64,000 nucleotides of DNA from Undibacterium cyanobacteriorum (GCF_031326225.1 NZ_CP133720.1:806001-870000), one strand, 5' to 3'. Shown: positions 1-8,870, counted from the stretch's first letter. The notes: generated from the letters alone by a model not told the origin. Numbers and translations are program-made.

Positions 1-1219
1 CGAATTCAATTACGGCCAGTGAACGACCAATTGCGTTGACGACGCCTTCGAATTCTGCATTGCGGCGCTTACTATCGGTGAGGTCAGTAATGAAGCCAAC
101 AAACAAGGTTTCGTTTTGTAGGCTAGCTTCACCGAGACCGAGTCGTAAAGGGAACGTGCTGCGATCTTTGCGTAAGCCAATGAGCTCGCGTCCCGACCCA
201 ATAATTTTCGCTTGCCCCGTACGCAGATAGTCTTGGATATACCCGTCATGTTGGCCGCGCTGCGGTTCTGGCATCAAGACGCGAATATTTTGTCCCAGTA
301 CTTCCTTTGCCTGCCAACCGAACATGCGCTCTGCGGCGCTATTGAAGTCGCGAATGATGCCTAGACTGTCGATCGTAATGATGCCATCAACCGCAGTCTC
401 AACGATGGTTCGGGTTCTCGCCTCAGTCTGCACCATGCGGCGATAGATACTACGATAGCGCAGCAGCGCATTGCCAGCGCCAGTCACTAAGATCGCGAGC
501 GTCGTAATTCCTGCAATCGAGATCGCTAAGTCCACATTTTCGACGGCTTCTTGGGTGGAATTGGGATTCACCAAAAAATGGGTGGCCTTCATCCCAGTGT
601 AATGCATCCCGCTGATAGCGATACCGACCACAGTGCCGCTCAGGATATCGATGCGCCGAGAGGACCAAGTTTGGCGGGCAGTCAGCTCGAAACGTAGCCA
701 TAAAGCAGAGATCGAAAGTACCACCGCAACCACAATCGATACCGCAAAAATCAAGGGATCGAAACGCAACATCAATGACTTGTGCACCGCTGCCATGCCA
801 CTATAGTGCATCACACCGATGCCTGCGCCGACGAGCACACCGCTAATCACCAGTTGCCAGCGTGTCACACGCTCTTTGGCGATGAGCAGCAGGGCCACCC
901 AAGAAGCTAAGAAGCTCGGCAACATCGACAGCACCGTAATGCCTTTATCGTAGCTGGCGGTGCTGCAGACGCTGAAGGCGAGCATACCGATGAAGTGCAT
1001 CGACCATACTCCGGAGCCCAATACAAAAGCACCTGAGGCAAGATAAGTCTGGCGATTCAAATGTCCTTTGTCGGAACGCGCCATATTCGCCAATTGAAAA
1101 GCCATGATGCCGGCCAGAATGGCGACAAACAAGGAGAGAGCGACTAAGGGGAGGTCATAACGTCCACTAAGTAGAGGCAGCGAGGAACTCGAACTCAAGA
1201 AAAAATCATCTAGGTGCAT
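1..1219 (-). CDS. MHYT-domain membrane sensor with PAS domain(s), C-terminus cut off by window edge
   Basis: This gene runs off the left edge, so only about 406 N-terminal residues are visible. The first 240 or so residues are hydrophobic and carry three copies of the MHYT signature (MHFIGM, MHYSGM, MHYTGM), which defines an integral-membrane sensory domain proposed to bind copper and sense O2, CO or NO. A FixL-type PAS domain follows, beginning near ITIDSLGII and containing the GHDGYI-like and KIIGSGRE motifs. A second PAS seems to begin at the edge (IGRSLAVIEF). The start is an ATG in frame with all of this. Such proteins usually end in GGDEF/EAL or histidine-kinase modules, and that part is missing here, so the output activity is unknown. 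Confidence 0.85.
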   Translation of the reverse strand, partial: MHLDDFFLSSSSSLPLLSGRYDLPLVALSLFVAILAGIMAFQLANMARSDKGHLNRQTYLASGAFVLGSGVWSMHFIGMLAFSVCSTASYDKGITVLSMLPSFLASWVALLLIAKERVTRWQLVISGVLVGAGIGVMHYSGMAAVHKSLMLRFDPLIFAVSIVVAVVLSISALWLRFELTARQTWSSRRIDILSGTVVGIAISGMHYTGMKATHFLVNPNSTQEAVENVDLAISIAGITTLAILVTGAGNALLRYRSIYRRMVQTEARTRTIVETAVDGIITIDSLGIIRDFNSAAERMFGWQAKEVLGQNIRVLMPEPQRGQHDGYIQDYLRTGQAKIIGSGRELIGLRKDRSTFPLRLGLGEASLQNETLFVGFITDLTDSKRRNAEFEGVVNAIGRSLAVIEF

Positions 1220-2021
1220 AAATCGATCCGCGCAAAGAACTCAAAAAGGACGGCAAGAATGTGTTTGATGATGGAGCCTAAGTTTGAGCTCAGGTTGTGG
1301 CCCAAACACAGGATGGCGCTTTCTTGCTTTTTGGAAATTGATTCTAGACGTAAGAGCAAGAGCTCGCAATCTCTTTCCAAGCTTGTCCCAGATTTCTCGT
1401 TAACGTAAGCCCAAATGCGCCATGTCGACTGTGGTTTTGTATCGAGGAGGGAAAGGATCAGTGCTTGAGAGCAGTGGAGTGTAGTGGAAATGCTGCGGTG
1501 CGCAATAGGGGCTTGTGTTTATGAATCGACCTTTCTAAAATACGCTCGGGTGCGCATTCATGGGAATGCAGCAGGTTAGCGACGGTCGGGCCGCCTCGCG
1601 TGAAAGCTGACTGACTATGAACCCCATTGCGCCTGTCGGCGTGGCCGACGCTGTTTCTCCATCGTTTCTTCTTTTTTTCATTTCTCATCTCGCTCTGATC
1701 TCGGCACAGCTCTTTTGCTTAGTGCACTGGTGGCGTTTTTGGTCCGCCCGAATCGGGTGTTTCATGATGTCACGCAAGTTCGAACTTGCCTTCGGATTGA
1801 TTGTGATTGCCTTTGAATATCGGCCAGAGCGTTGGGATAGTCACCAGCAAAATGTGCTTGGTGTCGATTTGGATCAGGATGCTTCGACGCGACTGTGGTC
1901 GAATGTGGAATGCATCACACAATGGCTAATGGGCAGTTTTTGAGAGTGTGATCGATGCGGGTGAGCGAGTGGTTAAGTGCTACTTGATGCTGGGGCAAGC
2001 GCTGAGCGGAAACGCCCTGAA
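1220..2021. other. Gene-poor intergenic region
   Basis: About 800 bases without a convincing gene. The longest open frame (1617-1943, plus, 108 codons) has no ribosome binding site and no family I recognise. A perfect 16-bp palindrome built on GCAAGTTC/GAACTTGC lies at 1774-1789. It is the only structured element I noticed and may be a protein binding site or a decayed gene end. Confidence 0.4.
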
Positions 2022-2399
2022 CTAGCGAAGATCCAGTGCGACCAACCTTTCGATCTCAGACCATTCGGCATCAGTGAATAATCGTGATCGCGTGTGAAAG
2101 GCTTTGCCGGTATTTCCTTCAAGGGAAAAAGTACCGCCGTGCCCATCGATGACGTCGAGTATCAGTTGTGTATGCTTCCAATATTCATATTGTTGTTTGC
2201 CGATGTAAAAGGGGACTCCACCGACTTCACCTAATTTAACGTCGTAAGGACCAATCGTCAGATCGCTGGGCAGATAACAGTTGGCGGCGCTATTGTCACA
2301 ACAGCCGCCAGATTGGTGGAACATCAGTTGCCCATACTGCGCCTTTAGTTCACGGATTAGTTGCAAGGCGGCTTCAGTGGCGATCACACGTTCAACCAT
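2022..2399 (-). CDS. DUF779 family protein, aldehyde dehydrogenase partner
   Basis: A 125-residue protein of the DUF779 family, which typically sits beside NAD-dependent acetaldehyde dehydrogenases and is regulated with them. Its biochemical role is not established. Visible features are the Cys-rich GGCCDNSAANCYL segment, a possible metal or thiol site, and the conserved GGVPFYIGKQQYEYWKHTQL core. The frame is open further upstream, but I chose MVERV because GAGGATT lies about 8 bases before it. It lies downstream of the aldehyde dehydrogenase on the same strand, separated by 184 bases that contain five tandem 14-bp repeats and a hairpin. Confidence 0.85.
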   Translation of the reverse strand: MVERVIATEAALQLIRELKAQYGQLMFHQSGGCCDNSAANCYLPSDLTIGPYDVKLGEVGGVPFYIGKQQYEYWKHTQLILDVIDGHGGTFSLEGNTGKAFHTRSRLFTDAEWSEIERLVALDLR

Positions 2400-2464
2400 G
2401 ATGGAATCCTCGATGAGTGAAATAACATGCAAAAATCTGCCGGCGCATTGTTGTGGTCTAGGCG

Positions 2465-2534
2465 AATAGCTTCAACAAAATAGCTTCAACAAAATAGCTT
2501 CAACAAAATAGCTTCAACAAAATAGCTTCAACAA
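2465..2534. repeat. Five tandem copies of a 14-bp repeat
   Basis: Five perfect head-to-tail copies of AATAGCTTCAACAA (TTGTTGAAGCTATT on the transcribed minus strand) lie between the aldehyde dehydrogenase gene and the DUF779 gene. The last copy ends about 66 bases before the DUF779 start codon. The unit is not a multiple of three and is non-coding. Such arrays can change copy number by replication slippage. Any effect on DUF779 expression is inference. Confidence 0.95.
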
Positions 2535-2535
2535 A

Positions 2536-2577
2536 ACTGCAGCAGACCTCGTCAAACCGATTGAAGTCTGCTGCATA
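2536..2577 (-). terminator. Hairpin after the aldehyde dehydrogenase gene (possible attenuator)
   Basis: Inverted copies of TGCAGCAGAC and GTCTGCTGCA (10-bp perfect stem, loop of roughly 19 bases) begin just past the aldehyde dehydrogenase stop codon. On the minus strand the stem is followed by GTTTTG, a weak U tract. It could terminate part of the transcription or protect the upstream mRNA end, giving unequal expression of the two genes. Confidence 0.5.
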
Positions 2578-2583
2578 TTCTTC

Positions 2584-4104
2584 TTAGAAGAAGCCCAGCT
2601 TATTTTCGCTATAGCTGACCAACAAATTCTTGGTTTGTTGATAGTGGTCTAACATCATCTTGTGTGTTTCGCGACCGATGCCGGATTCCTTGTAGCCACC
2701 AAACGCGGCATGCGCTGGATAAGCGTGATAGCAGTTGGTCCACACGCGACCTGCTTTGATCGCGCGCCCCATGCGATAGGCAAGGTTGCCGTTGCGAGTC
2801 CATACACCCGCGCCGAGTCCATACAAAGTATCGTTGGCGATGGCCAGTGCTTCGGCTTCGTCTTTGAAGGTTGTAACCGCTAACACGGGACCAAAAATCT
2901 CTTCTTGGAAAATCCGCATTTTGTTGTGACCTTTGAACAGAGTCGGTTGCACATAATAGCCACCTGCCAAATCACCACCGAGCTGGGCTTGCGCACCGCC
3001 CGCCAAGACTTCGGCACCTTCTTGTTTGCCGAGATCGAGATAGGACAAGATTTTGGTCAACTGTTCTTTTGAAGCTTGCGCGCCCATCATGCTATCGGTG
3101 TCGAGCGGGTTGGCGTGCTTGATCGCAGCCACACGTTGCAATACGCGCTCCATAAATTTTTCGTAGATGCTTTCGTGAATCAGCGCACGCGATGGGCAAG
3201 TACACACTTCACCTTGGTTGAACGCGAATAAGACCAAACCTTCAATGGCTTTATCGAGGAAGGCATCGTCTTTATCCATCACGTCGGCAAAGAAAATATT
3301 GGGCGATTTGCCACCCAGTTCAAGTGTGGCGGGAATCAAGTTATTGGCCGCGGCTTGAGCAATCACGCGCCCCGTTGAAGTCGATCCAGTGAAAGCGATC
3401 TTGGCAATGCGTTTGCTATTGGCGAGCGGCATGCCGGCTTCGCGACCAAAGCCATTGACGATATTGAGTACGCCTGGCGGTAATAGATCACCTATGATTT
3501 CCAGCATAATGAGAATAGAAATTGGTGTCGACTCGGCAGGTTTGAGGACCACGCAGTTACCTGCGCCGAGAGCTGGTGCGAGTTTCCACGCAGCCATCAA
3601 GATCGGGAAATTCCAAGGAATAATTTGACCAACGACGCCCAGTGGTTCGTGGAAATGGTAAGCAACGGTATTGTCATCCAAGTTCGACAGGGCGCCTTCT
3701 TGTGCGCGCAAACATCCAGCAAAATAGCGGAAATGATCGACTGTCAATGGAATGTCGGCATTCAAGGTTTCACGAATCGCCTTGCCGTTATCGACGGTTT
3801 CAGCATAGGCCAAACGTTCCAAATTCGCTTCGATGCGATCGGCGATTTTTAGCAAAATGTTAGCGCGGGTCGCTGCTGGTGTGGCACCCCACGCATCGGC
3901 TGCGGCATGTGCAGCATCAAGCGCGAGTTCAATGTCTTCCGCGCTGGAACGTGCAGCTTGTGTGTAGACTTTGCCGTTGATCGGTGTGATGACATCGAAG
4001 TATTCACCTTTGACCGGTGCGGTCCATTGTCCATTGATGAAGTTGTCATAGCGCGCTTTGTATTGAATGAGTGCGTCTGCAGAACCGGGTGCTTCGTAGA
4101 TCAT
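2584..4104 (-). CDS. NAD-dependent aldehyde dehydrogenase (ExaC/AcoD type)
   Basis: A 506-residue soluble aldehyde dehydrogenase, the usual length for the ExaC/AcoD acetaldehyde dehydrogenase group, which oxidises short aldehydes to acids with NAD+. Visible motifs are IIPWNFP and GSTSTGR of the cofactor fold, the general-base Glu in LELGGKSP, and the nucleophilic Cys301 in FNQGEVCTCPSR. The ATG reading MIYEAPG was chosen because AAGGAG sits 7 bases upstream; seven further codons are open before it. Regulation is readable from the DNA: a sigma-54 promoter lies about 90 bases upstream, and a divergent AcoR-type activator is encoded beyond it. The natural substrate (acetaldehyde from ethanol or acetoin, or another aldehyde) cannot be fixed from sequence. 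Confidence 0.95.
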   Translation of the reverse strand: MIYEAPGSADALIQYKARYDNFINGQWTAPVKGEYFDVITPINGKVYTQAARSSAEDIELALDAAHAAADAWGATPAATRANILLKIADRIEANLERLAYAETVDNGKAIRETLNADIPLTVDHFRYFAGCLRAQEGALSNLDDNTVAYHFHEPLGVVGQIIPWNFPILMAAWKLAPALGAGNCVVLKPAESTPISILIMLEIIGDLLPPGVLNIVNGFGREAGMPLANSKRIAKIAFTGSTSTGRVIAQAAANNLIPATLELGGKSPNIFFADVMDKDDAFLDKAIEGLVLFAFNQGEVCTCPSRALIHESIYEKFMERVLQRVAAIKHANPLDTDSMMGAQASKEQLTKILSYLDLGKQEGAEVLAGGAQAQLGGDLAGGYYVQPTLFKGHNKMRIFQEEIFGPVLAVTTFKDEAEALAIANDTLYGLGAGVWTRNGNLAYRMGRAIKAGRVWTNCYHAYPAHAAFGGYKESGIGRETHKMMLDHYQQTKNLLVSYSENKLGFF

Positions 4105-4194
4105 GGTGGTCTCCTTGGGATTCAAGTTGATGGTTATTTACACAATGCGGATACTGTGTTGTGCAACAGTTTTTCGTGTTGTCGAAGGAGGTTT

Positions 4195-4210
4195 TGCAAG
4201 AGCTGTGCCA
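4195..4210 (-). promoter_or_regulatory. Sigma-54 (-24/-12) promoter of the aldehyde dehydrogenase operon
   Basis: Read on the minus strand, TGGCACAGCTCTTGC matches the sigma-54 consensus TGGCAC-N5-TTGC exactly, with the invariant GG and GC at the right spacing. It points at the aldehyde dehydrogenase, giving an untranslated leader of roughly 80 bases. The adjacent divergent gene encodes a sigma-54 activator, which supports the call. Confidence 0.9.
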
Positions 4211-4270
4211 AGCGGCGGTGTGAAACCCTGTCATGTCGTCTAAACCGCAGAAACTTCGTTTGGAATTGTG

Positions 4271-4299
4271 CATAGTATTTTGCGTTGCAAAATACTATG
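4271..4299. repeat. Perfect 13-bp inverted repeat
   Basis: CATAGTATTTTGC and its exact reverse complement are separated by GTT. The element lies between the sigma-54 promoter and the presumed activator sites, about 60 bp upstream of the -24 element. A second, shorter inverted repeat (ATCATGC/GCATGAT) lies at 4325-4344. Possible roles are a binding site for another regulator or a structure affecting DNA looping. It is not followed by a U tract, so a terminator is unlikely. Confidence 0.9.
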
Positions 4300-4416
4300 C
4301 TTTCCGGTGGCTTGACCGACAAAAATCATGCTATGCAGCATGATCGATTCCAGAAAAAGCTTCGAAAAATGAGGATGCACGCAGGTCGAATTGGCGTTGT
4401 AACACTGGAACAGTGG

Positions 4417-4457
4417 TGTCACATTTTGTGACAGTTTGATTGTGGAATTTTGTGACA
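4417..4457. promoter_or_regulatory. Tandem palindromic activator sites (putative UAS)
   Basis: Two 17-bp elements with centres 24 bp apart: a perfect palindrome TGTCACA-TTT-TGTGACA at 4417-4433 and a degenerate copy TGTGGAA-TTT-TGTGACA at 4441-4457. They lie about 210-260 bp upstream of the -24/-12 promoter, typical for enhancer sites of sigma-54 activators, and about 180-215 bp from the start codon of the divergent activator gene. Binding by that activator is inferred from position. Confidence 0.7.
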
Positions 4458-4632
4458 GCGCAAACAGAAGTTGACCGCCACCGCGATGGCGAGTGCAAAT
4501 CAGCTATAGTGTAGTCAGAAAAATCAAGATACGACGCGGCTGCCTGCTTATATCACCCCTTCACCCCTGTCGAGTGTCTCAGCAAGCTAGACCTTCGACA
4601 GAAGCTACAAGCGCCAGCGTTTAGGAGACTCT

Positions 4633-6669
4633 ATGCGCCAACACGCAATTTTGCCAGCGCCGCATCTTAAACATGCGCGCCAACAATTGCTCGAACGCGG
4701 TATCGCGCCGCAAACCAGCATCGATAAGCGTATTGCCGATTCCTGGCAGCGCAGCCATCAAGCGGGGTTGCCACATTATGGTGGAAGCCCATGTGCGGAT
4801 AACCTAGATGCGATTAGTTTGAATCGCGCTCGTCAACGCAATTACGAATTGATTCGGCATTCGCAGCCCATTATTGATTTCCTCTTTGAGCAAGTAAAAC
4901 AAAGTCAATCGATGGTGGTCTTGGCCGATGCGCAAGGTGTATTGATGCACACGGTTGGCGACCTCGATTTCTTAAGTAAAGCTGAACGTGTGGCTTTGCG
5001 TTGTGGCGCCACCTGGGCGGAACAACAACGAGGGACTAATGCGATTGGCACGGCACTGGCAGAGTGTAATGAAATCGAAGTACATGGGGCCGAACACTAT
5101 TTGGAAACCAATGAGTTTTTGACTTGCGCTGCAGCGCCCATCCTTTCAGCGCAAGGAAATCTGCTAGGCATTTTAGATATTTCTGGCGATCATCGTAGTC
5201 GCCAAGCGCATACTTTAGGGCTGGTATCGACCGCCGTGCAGATGATCGAAAACAGTATGGTCCTCAGTCCCGATCGTTACCCTATCGTTCTACAATTTCA
5301 TGCTCAAGCAGCGGGTATTGCCTCCGTTGCACAAGGCATCTTAGCACTCTCAGAAGATGGCTTCGTGTTGGGAGCCAATCGACGTGCTTTGCATCTGCTG
5401 GGTTTGCGCTTTGCCGATCTAAGTCGATTGCATTGGAGTCAGATGTTTGACTTGAAGTTAGAAGAATTTCTGTCGCAACAAACGCGTCGCTTCGCGACCT
5501 TGGTTCAATTTCATACCCGCCTTGGAAAATCATTCTTTGCACAACTGCATCCACACTCGCAAGTGCTGCGGACGGCGGCTCAGCAGTACTCAGGCAAGGT
5601 AATACCTGCCCACAGCTCGTCCTCGCACGTCGATCCGCAATGGCAAGAGTCTTTAGCAAAAGGCCGACGCGTTTTTGAACGCGATATCCCGCTCTTATTA
5701 TCAGGCGAGTCCGGGGTTGGGAAAGAAGTGTTTGCGAAGCAGGTGCATACGGGATCGACGCGCCAAGCACGCCATTTCGCAGCGGTGAATTGCGCAGCGA
5801 TTCCTGAGCATTTGATTGAGGCCGAATTGTTCGGCTACGTGCCCGGCGCTTTCACTGGCGCCTTGAAGCAAGGCTCGCCAGGACGTATTCGCGAGGCAGA
5901 CGGAGGTACTTTATTTTTGGATGAAATTGGCGATATGCCTTTGAGCTTGCAGACGCGCCTTCTGCGTGTATTGCAAGAACGGACGGTGATGCCGGTCGGC
6001 AGTGGCAGTGCCGTTCCAGTGGACTTTCGTTTGATCTGTGCCAGCCACCAAAATTTGCGTGAGAAGGTCAAGTTAGGACAATTTCGCGAAGATTTGTTTT
6101 ACCGCATCAATGGTTTGCAATTGCAGTTACCGGCGTTACGTGACCGCACTGATTTTGCTGCGCTCTGCGCCAGCATCTTGCACGAATTTTCACCTCAGCT
6201 CACGATCACGTTCGCGCCACAGATCATGCAAACACTGCAGTCTTACAGCTGGCCTGGCAATGTAAGACAACTTCGTCACTGCTTACGTACGGCAACGGCT
6301 TTGTTGGACGATGAGGAAACACAGATCGAGTGGCAGCATTTTGCCCAAGATATGTTGACGGAATTTGGCGTTCTTAGTGGGGAACACGAGCGCGATCAAG
6401 CTGTCACTCTTCCAATTAAGCAAAAATCATTCAATCATGGTGAGGCGACTTCAACGCTTGAGCAGAATGAATTAGCGATCGGTGATGTGCGAGCCAATGG
6501 CTTTGGTGCCAACGGGCTTCCCTCTCAGTTCGATGATTTCCCTAAACTCAAAACACTTTCTGCTCAGGCGATCGAACATGCTTTGCGTTTGACCGAAGGC
6601 AATGTCTCTGAAGCAGCCCGTCGGCTTGGCGTGAGCCGTCAAACCTTGTACCGCAAGATGCGTGAGTGA
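4633..6669 (+). CDS. Sigma-54-dependent activator, AcoR type (GAF-AAA+-Fis)
   Basis: A 678-residue enhancer-binding protein. The N-terminal part (about 70-210) resembles the GAF sensor region of AcoR-type acetoin/alcohol regulators. The AAA+ domain follows, with Walker A GESGVGKE near residue 359, the sigma-54 contact loop GAFTGA near 405 and Walker B TLFLDEIGD. A Fis-type helix-turn-helix (SEAARRLGVSRQTLYRKM) closes the protein. The start is the ATG preceded by GGAG. It is transcribed away from the aldehyde dehydrogenase, and the shared intergenic region holds a sigma-54 promoter and tandem palindromes. It therefore most likely switches on the aldehyde dehydrogenase and DUF779 genes in response to an alcohol, aldehyde or acetoin; the ligand is unknown. 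Between the AAA+ domain and the HTH is a poorly conserved linker. Confidence 0.93.
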   Translation: MRQHAILPAPHLKHARQQLLERGIAPQTSIDKRIADSWQRSHQAGLPHYGGSPCADNLDAISLNRARQRNYELIRHSQPIIDFLFEQVKQSQSMVVLADAQGVLMHTVGDLDFLSKAERVALRCGATWAEQQRGTNAIGTALAECNEIEVHGAEHYLETNEFLTCAAAPILSAQGNLLGILDISGDHRSRQAHTLGLVSTAVQMIENSMVLSPDRYPIVLQFHAQAAGIASVAQGILALSEDGFVLGANRRALHLLGLRFADLSRLHWSQMFDLKLEEFLSQQTRRFATLVQFHTRLGKSFFAQLHPHSQVLRTAAQQYSGKVIPAHSSSSHVDPQWQESLAKGRRVFERDIPLLLSGESGVGKEVFAKQVHTGSTRQARHFAAVNCAAIPEHLIEAELFGYVPGAFTGALKQGSPGRIREADGGTLFLDEIGDMPLSLQTRLLRVLQERTVMPVGSGSAVPVDFRLICASHQNLREKVKLGQFREDLFYRINGLQLQLPALRDRTDFAALCASILHEFSPQLTITFAPQIMQTLQSYSWPGNVRQLRHCLRTATALLDDEETQIEWQHFAQDMLTEFGVLSGEHERDQAVTLPIKQKSFNHGEATSTLEQNELAIGDVRANGFGANGLPSQFDDFPKLKTLSAQAIEHALRLTEGNVSEAARRLGVSRQTLYRKMRE

Positions 6670-6959
6670 TTTTTTGTTCTGGCAAAACTAGAACAAAGCA
6701 AGAGCAAAGCAAGAGAAGGGAGCGTTCGATAATTGAAATCTATTCTTGTTTATTGCGATCCTAGACTTACGCCAATTCTTATTACGAGCTTCGATTTTTC
6801 CTCCTATTTCAGTCGTGCACTGGTGAATAAGAGGAGTATTGATGTATTCTTTGCGACTAAAGCTTGTCTGGTGTAAGTTGCGAAGTTCAATGTCGCCGCG
6901 CAATCAGCTTGAATATGTGAAGTGACCGCATGCTTCCTAGTGCCACTTCTCACATTTAC

Positions 6960-7337
6960 TTATGTGTTTCTTTCGAAGCACGGCGTTTCAAAAACAGGGT
7001 AAAGCCCTGTTTTGATTTCCTTCACTGTCCAGTTGTCCGCATCGTTTTTAGACAATCTTATAGAAAACGTTTGTGTTCCTGATTCTCCGAGCACCAAGTA
7101 CCGAAGGTGACCGCACTTGAGTCTTGTACCCTTAAAGTCAGCGCCAAGAAGGGCGTGGCGTTGCGGTCGTCCGATGAGATCGACAACATAATCTGACTTA
7201 TAGAGATACTGAGATCCAGTAATACCGCTCTCGCTCGAGTTCTCATATGTCAGACTAAATCCAATCCACAATGAAATGAGCAAAATTCCAATCGCAGTCG
7301 CTCTTATATCGTATTTCTGTTTTATTCTTTTCCACAT
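6960..7337 (-). CDS. Hypothetical single-pass membrane-anchored protein
   Basis: A 125-residue protein I do not recognise. Residues 12-30 (AIGILLISLWIGFSLTY) form one membrane helix, and the rest (ITGSQYLYKSDYVVDLIG and onward) would be periplasmic. It contains two cysteines, in KCGHLRY and ETPCFER. No strong ribosome binding site precedes the ATG. It shares strand and AT-leaning composition with the next gene to the right but is separated by about 190 bases. Possibly part of a recently acquired patch. Confidence 0.55.
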   Translation of the reverse strand: MWKRIKQKYDIRATAIGILLISLWIGFSLTYENSSESGITGSQYLYKSDYVVDLIGRPQRHALLGADFKGTRLKCGHLRYLVLGESGTQTFSIRLSKNDADNWTVKEIKTGLYPVFETPCFERNT

Positions 7338-7529
7338 TTTTTCAACTAAAAGAATTTTGATGTGATTCGTGCAAACGCCTCATTAATTATATTTGAGATT
7401 TTCGTTTGGTCTTGCCTGCAACGATGTCTAGGGAGGTTTCGAATTCTCCTGATACGCTAGCTTCGCTTCCAATTCCAAAAAATAGAAAGCGAGTGTGGTC
7501 AGCATGAGTACTAAGGAAAAATTGATTGG

Positions 7530-8438
7530 CTAACGATCACACCATTTACAAATAAATCGTCCCCATGAATTTGCAGAGTTCTTATGAAGGGGATATTCAG
7601 TCTGCTTTAGGTCATGCAAGTTCACTTCAACAAGCGACCAATCATAATATGTATTTGGATGCCCCATCCAAGCCAGCGCCCGATCAAAGAAACCTTGACG
7701 ATCATTGTGTGCATGTTTGACGAGCAATCGAAGACGATTGCCACTTACTTGCATATCTTCAATTTGAAATGGCAGAACCAGCGCTGTGAAATCTTGTGTC
7801 TCTCGTAGTGATTGCATACGCACGGTGCAACGTACTTTATCTTTTTCGCAGTCTGCATAAAGTATGCTCTGTAAATTTGCGGAGAAAGCATATTTACGAC
7901 CATATTTTCCGATATTGATAAAGCGACCGCTCTGCAGATCGACCACAGCAAACTTGTTTTCAAAAAAATTATTCTTTTTTAGGACGGCGAAGAAGTCTCT
8001 ATCAAATTGCAGACCATATGTGTCAGTTTCAGGTTTACCGACTTCTTCGATCTTCGCGAGCAAATCAGAGCTCACCACATTCGGACAAACTTCCTTCTCA
8101 AAGCATGTGATGAATTGATTCTCAAGTTCTGGGGGAAATTTCAGTCTTCGACCAGTGAAACTATCGGCCTGAAAAAGGTTCTCACGAGTTTCGACGACCT
8201 TCCAACCATTATCGAAGTAGATTCCTAATCGAAGTGCATCTGAAATCTCAATTGCGGCTTCATATTTTCGAGGAGTCACTGATGCCGATGTGTGTGGTGC
8301 TGCAAACTCTGAAATCGAACCATAAACTGCGTGAAAATCAAAATTATTCGTATTGATGAATCGAGTATTTTGTGCCTGGACGTGGGCGTTGAAGTTCAAA
8401 ACATAAGCCATCAAAAAAAGTAGGAGACTCTTTGGCAT
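7530..8438 (-). CDS. Hypothetical exported protein
   Basis: A 302-residue protein with a clear Sec signal peptide (SLLLFLMAYVLNFNAHVQA, cleavage near residue 22), preceded by a good ribosome binding site (GAAGGAA). The mature part is rich in aromatic and charged residues and has paired cysteines (ITCFEKEVCPN and CEKDKVRC), suggesting disulphides in the periplasm. A segment reading FAVVDLQSGRFINIGKYG suggests beta-sheet. I do not recognise the family. Base composition is more AT-rich than the neighbouring core genes, and the gene lies just upstream of tRNA-His, a common integration neighbourhood. Confidence 0.7.
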   Translation of the reverse strand: MPKSLLLFLMAYVLNFNAHVQAQNTRFINTNNFDFHAVYGSISEFAAPHTSASVTPRKYEAAIEISDALRLGIYFDNGWKVVETRENLFQADSFTGRRLKFPPELENQFITCFEKEVCPNVVSSDLLAKIEEVGKPETDTYGLQFDRDFFAVLKKNNFFENKFAVVDLQSGRFINIGKYGRKYAFSANLQSILYADCEKDKVRCTVRMQSLRETQDFTALVLPFQIEDMQVSGNRLRLLVKHAHNDRQGFFDRALAWMGHPNTYYDWSLVEVNLHDLKQTEYPLHKNSANSWGRFICKWCDR

Positions 8439-8675
8439 TATTTTCCTTCTCTAACAGTTAGGCATGCGTCACGCTGAATTTGGCGACTACTTTACAAGAA
8501 ATTTCGAAAATTTCAACGAACTGAAAGGTTCAAATTTGGGTTTTGATGTCCATTTTTCAGTTTGCAGCTTAAGTATTTGCTGCTGGAACTTGGCGAAATT
8601 ACTCGTAGAAAATCAGATCTTTTCTCTTTTCGACACTCTTGGTATCGCAGTAGCTCCTCAGGAGCTCAGATACTT

Positions 8676-8752
8676 TGGGGTGACCAATCGGAGTCGAACC
8701 GATGACCGCTAGGACCACAACCTAGAGCTCTGCCAACTGAGCTATGGTCACC
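8676..8752 (-). tRNA. tRNA-His (GTG)
   Basis: A complete 77-base cloverleaf with anticodon GTG. The extra 5' G (G-1) faces C73, as expected for tRNA-His, and CCA is encoded. The acceptor pairs start GTGACC/GGTCAC and the T arm carries GGTTCGACTCC. It follows tRNA-Pro and a small gene on the same strand. Confidence 0.97.
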
Positions 8753-8870
8753 CTAAAATACCCGAGCAAGGTTTGCCGGACGATGTAGCGACAGGATGTC
8801 GCCACATGATTCCTACATTGAACAGGATCACTCACCGGTTTTCTGAATGGCGGTGAACGCCGCTTTCAGA

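Noticed and set aside
1617..1943. 108-codon plus-strand ORF in the left intergenic region
   Set aside because: No ribosome binding site, no family resemblance, and odd composition; cannot be supported as a gene.
2465..2534. Possible CRISPR-like array
   Set aside because: Units are 14 bp and directly adjacent with no spacers, so it is a simple tandem repeat.
6673..6697. Hairpin TTTGTTCT/AGAACAAA after the sigma-54 activator gene
   Set aside because: AT-rich stem with no U tract on either strand; not a convincing terminator.
8652..8666. Palindrome AGCTCC-TCA-GGAGCT beyond tRNA-His
   Set aside because: Short stem without a U tract; could be a weak end signal but not enough to annotate.
8464..8712. 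82-codon plus-strand ORF
   Set aside because: Its 3' end runs into the tRNA-His gene on the other strand and it lacks coding features.
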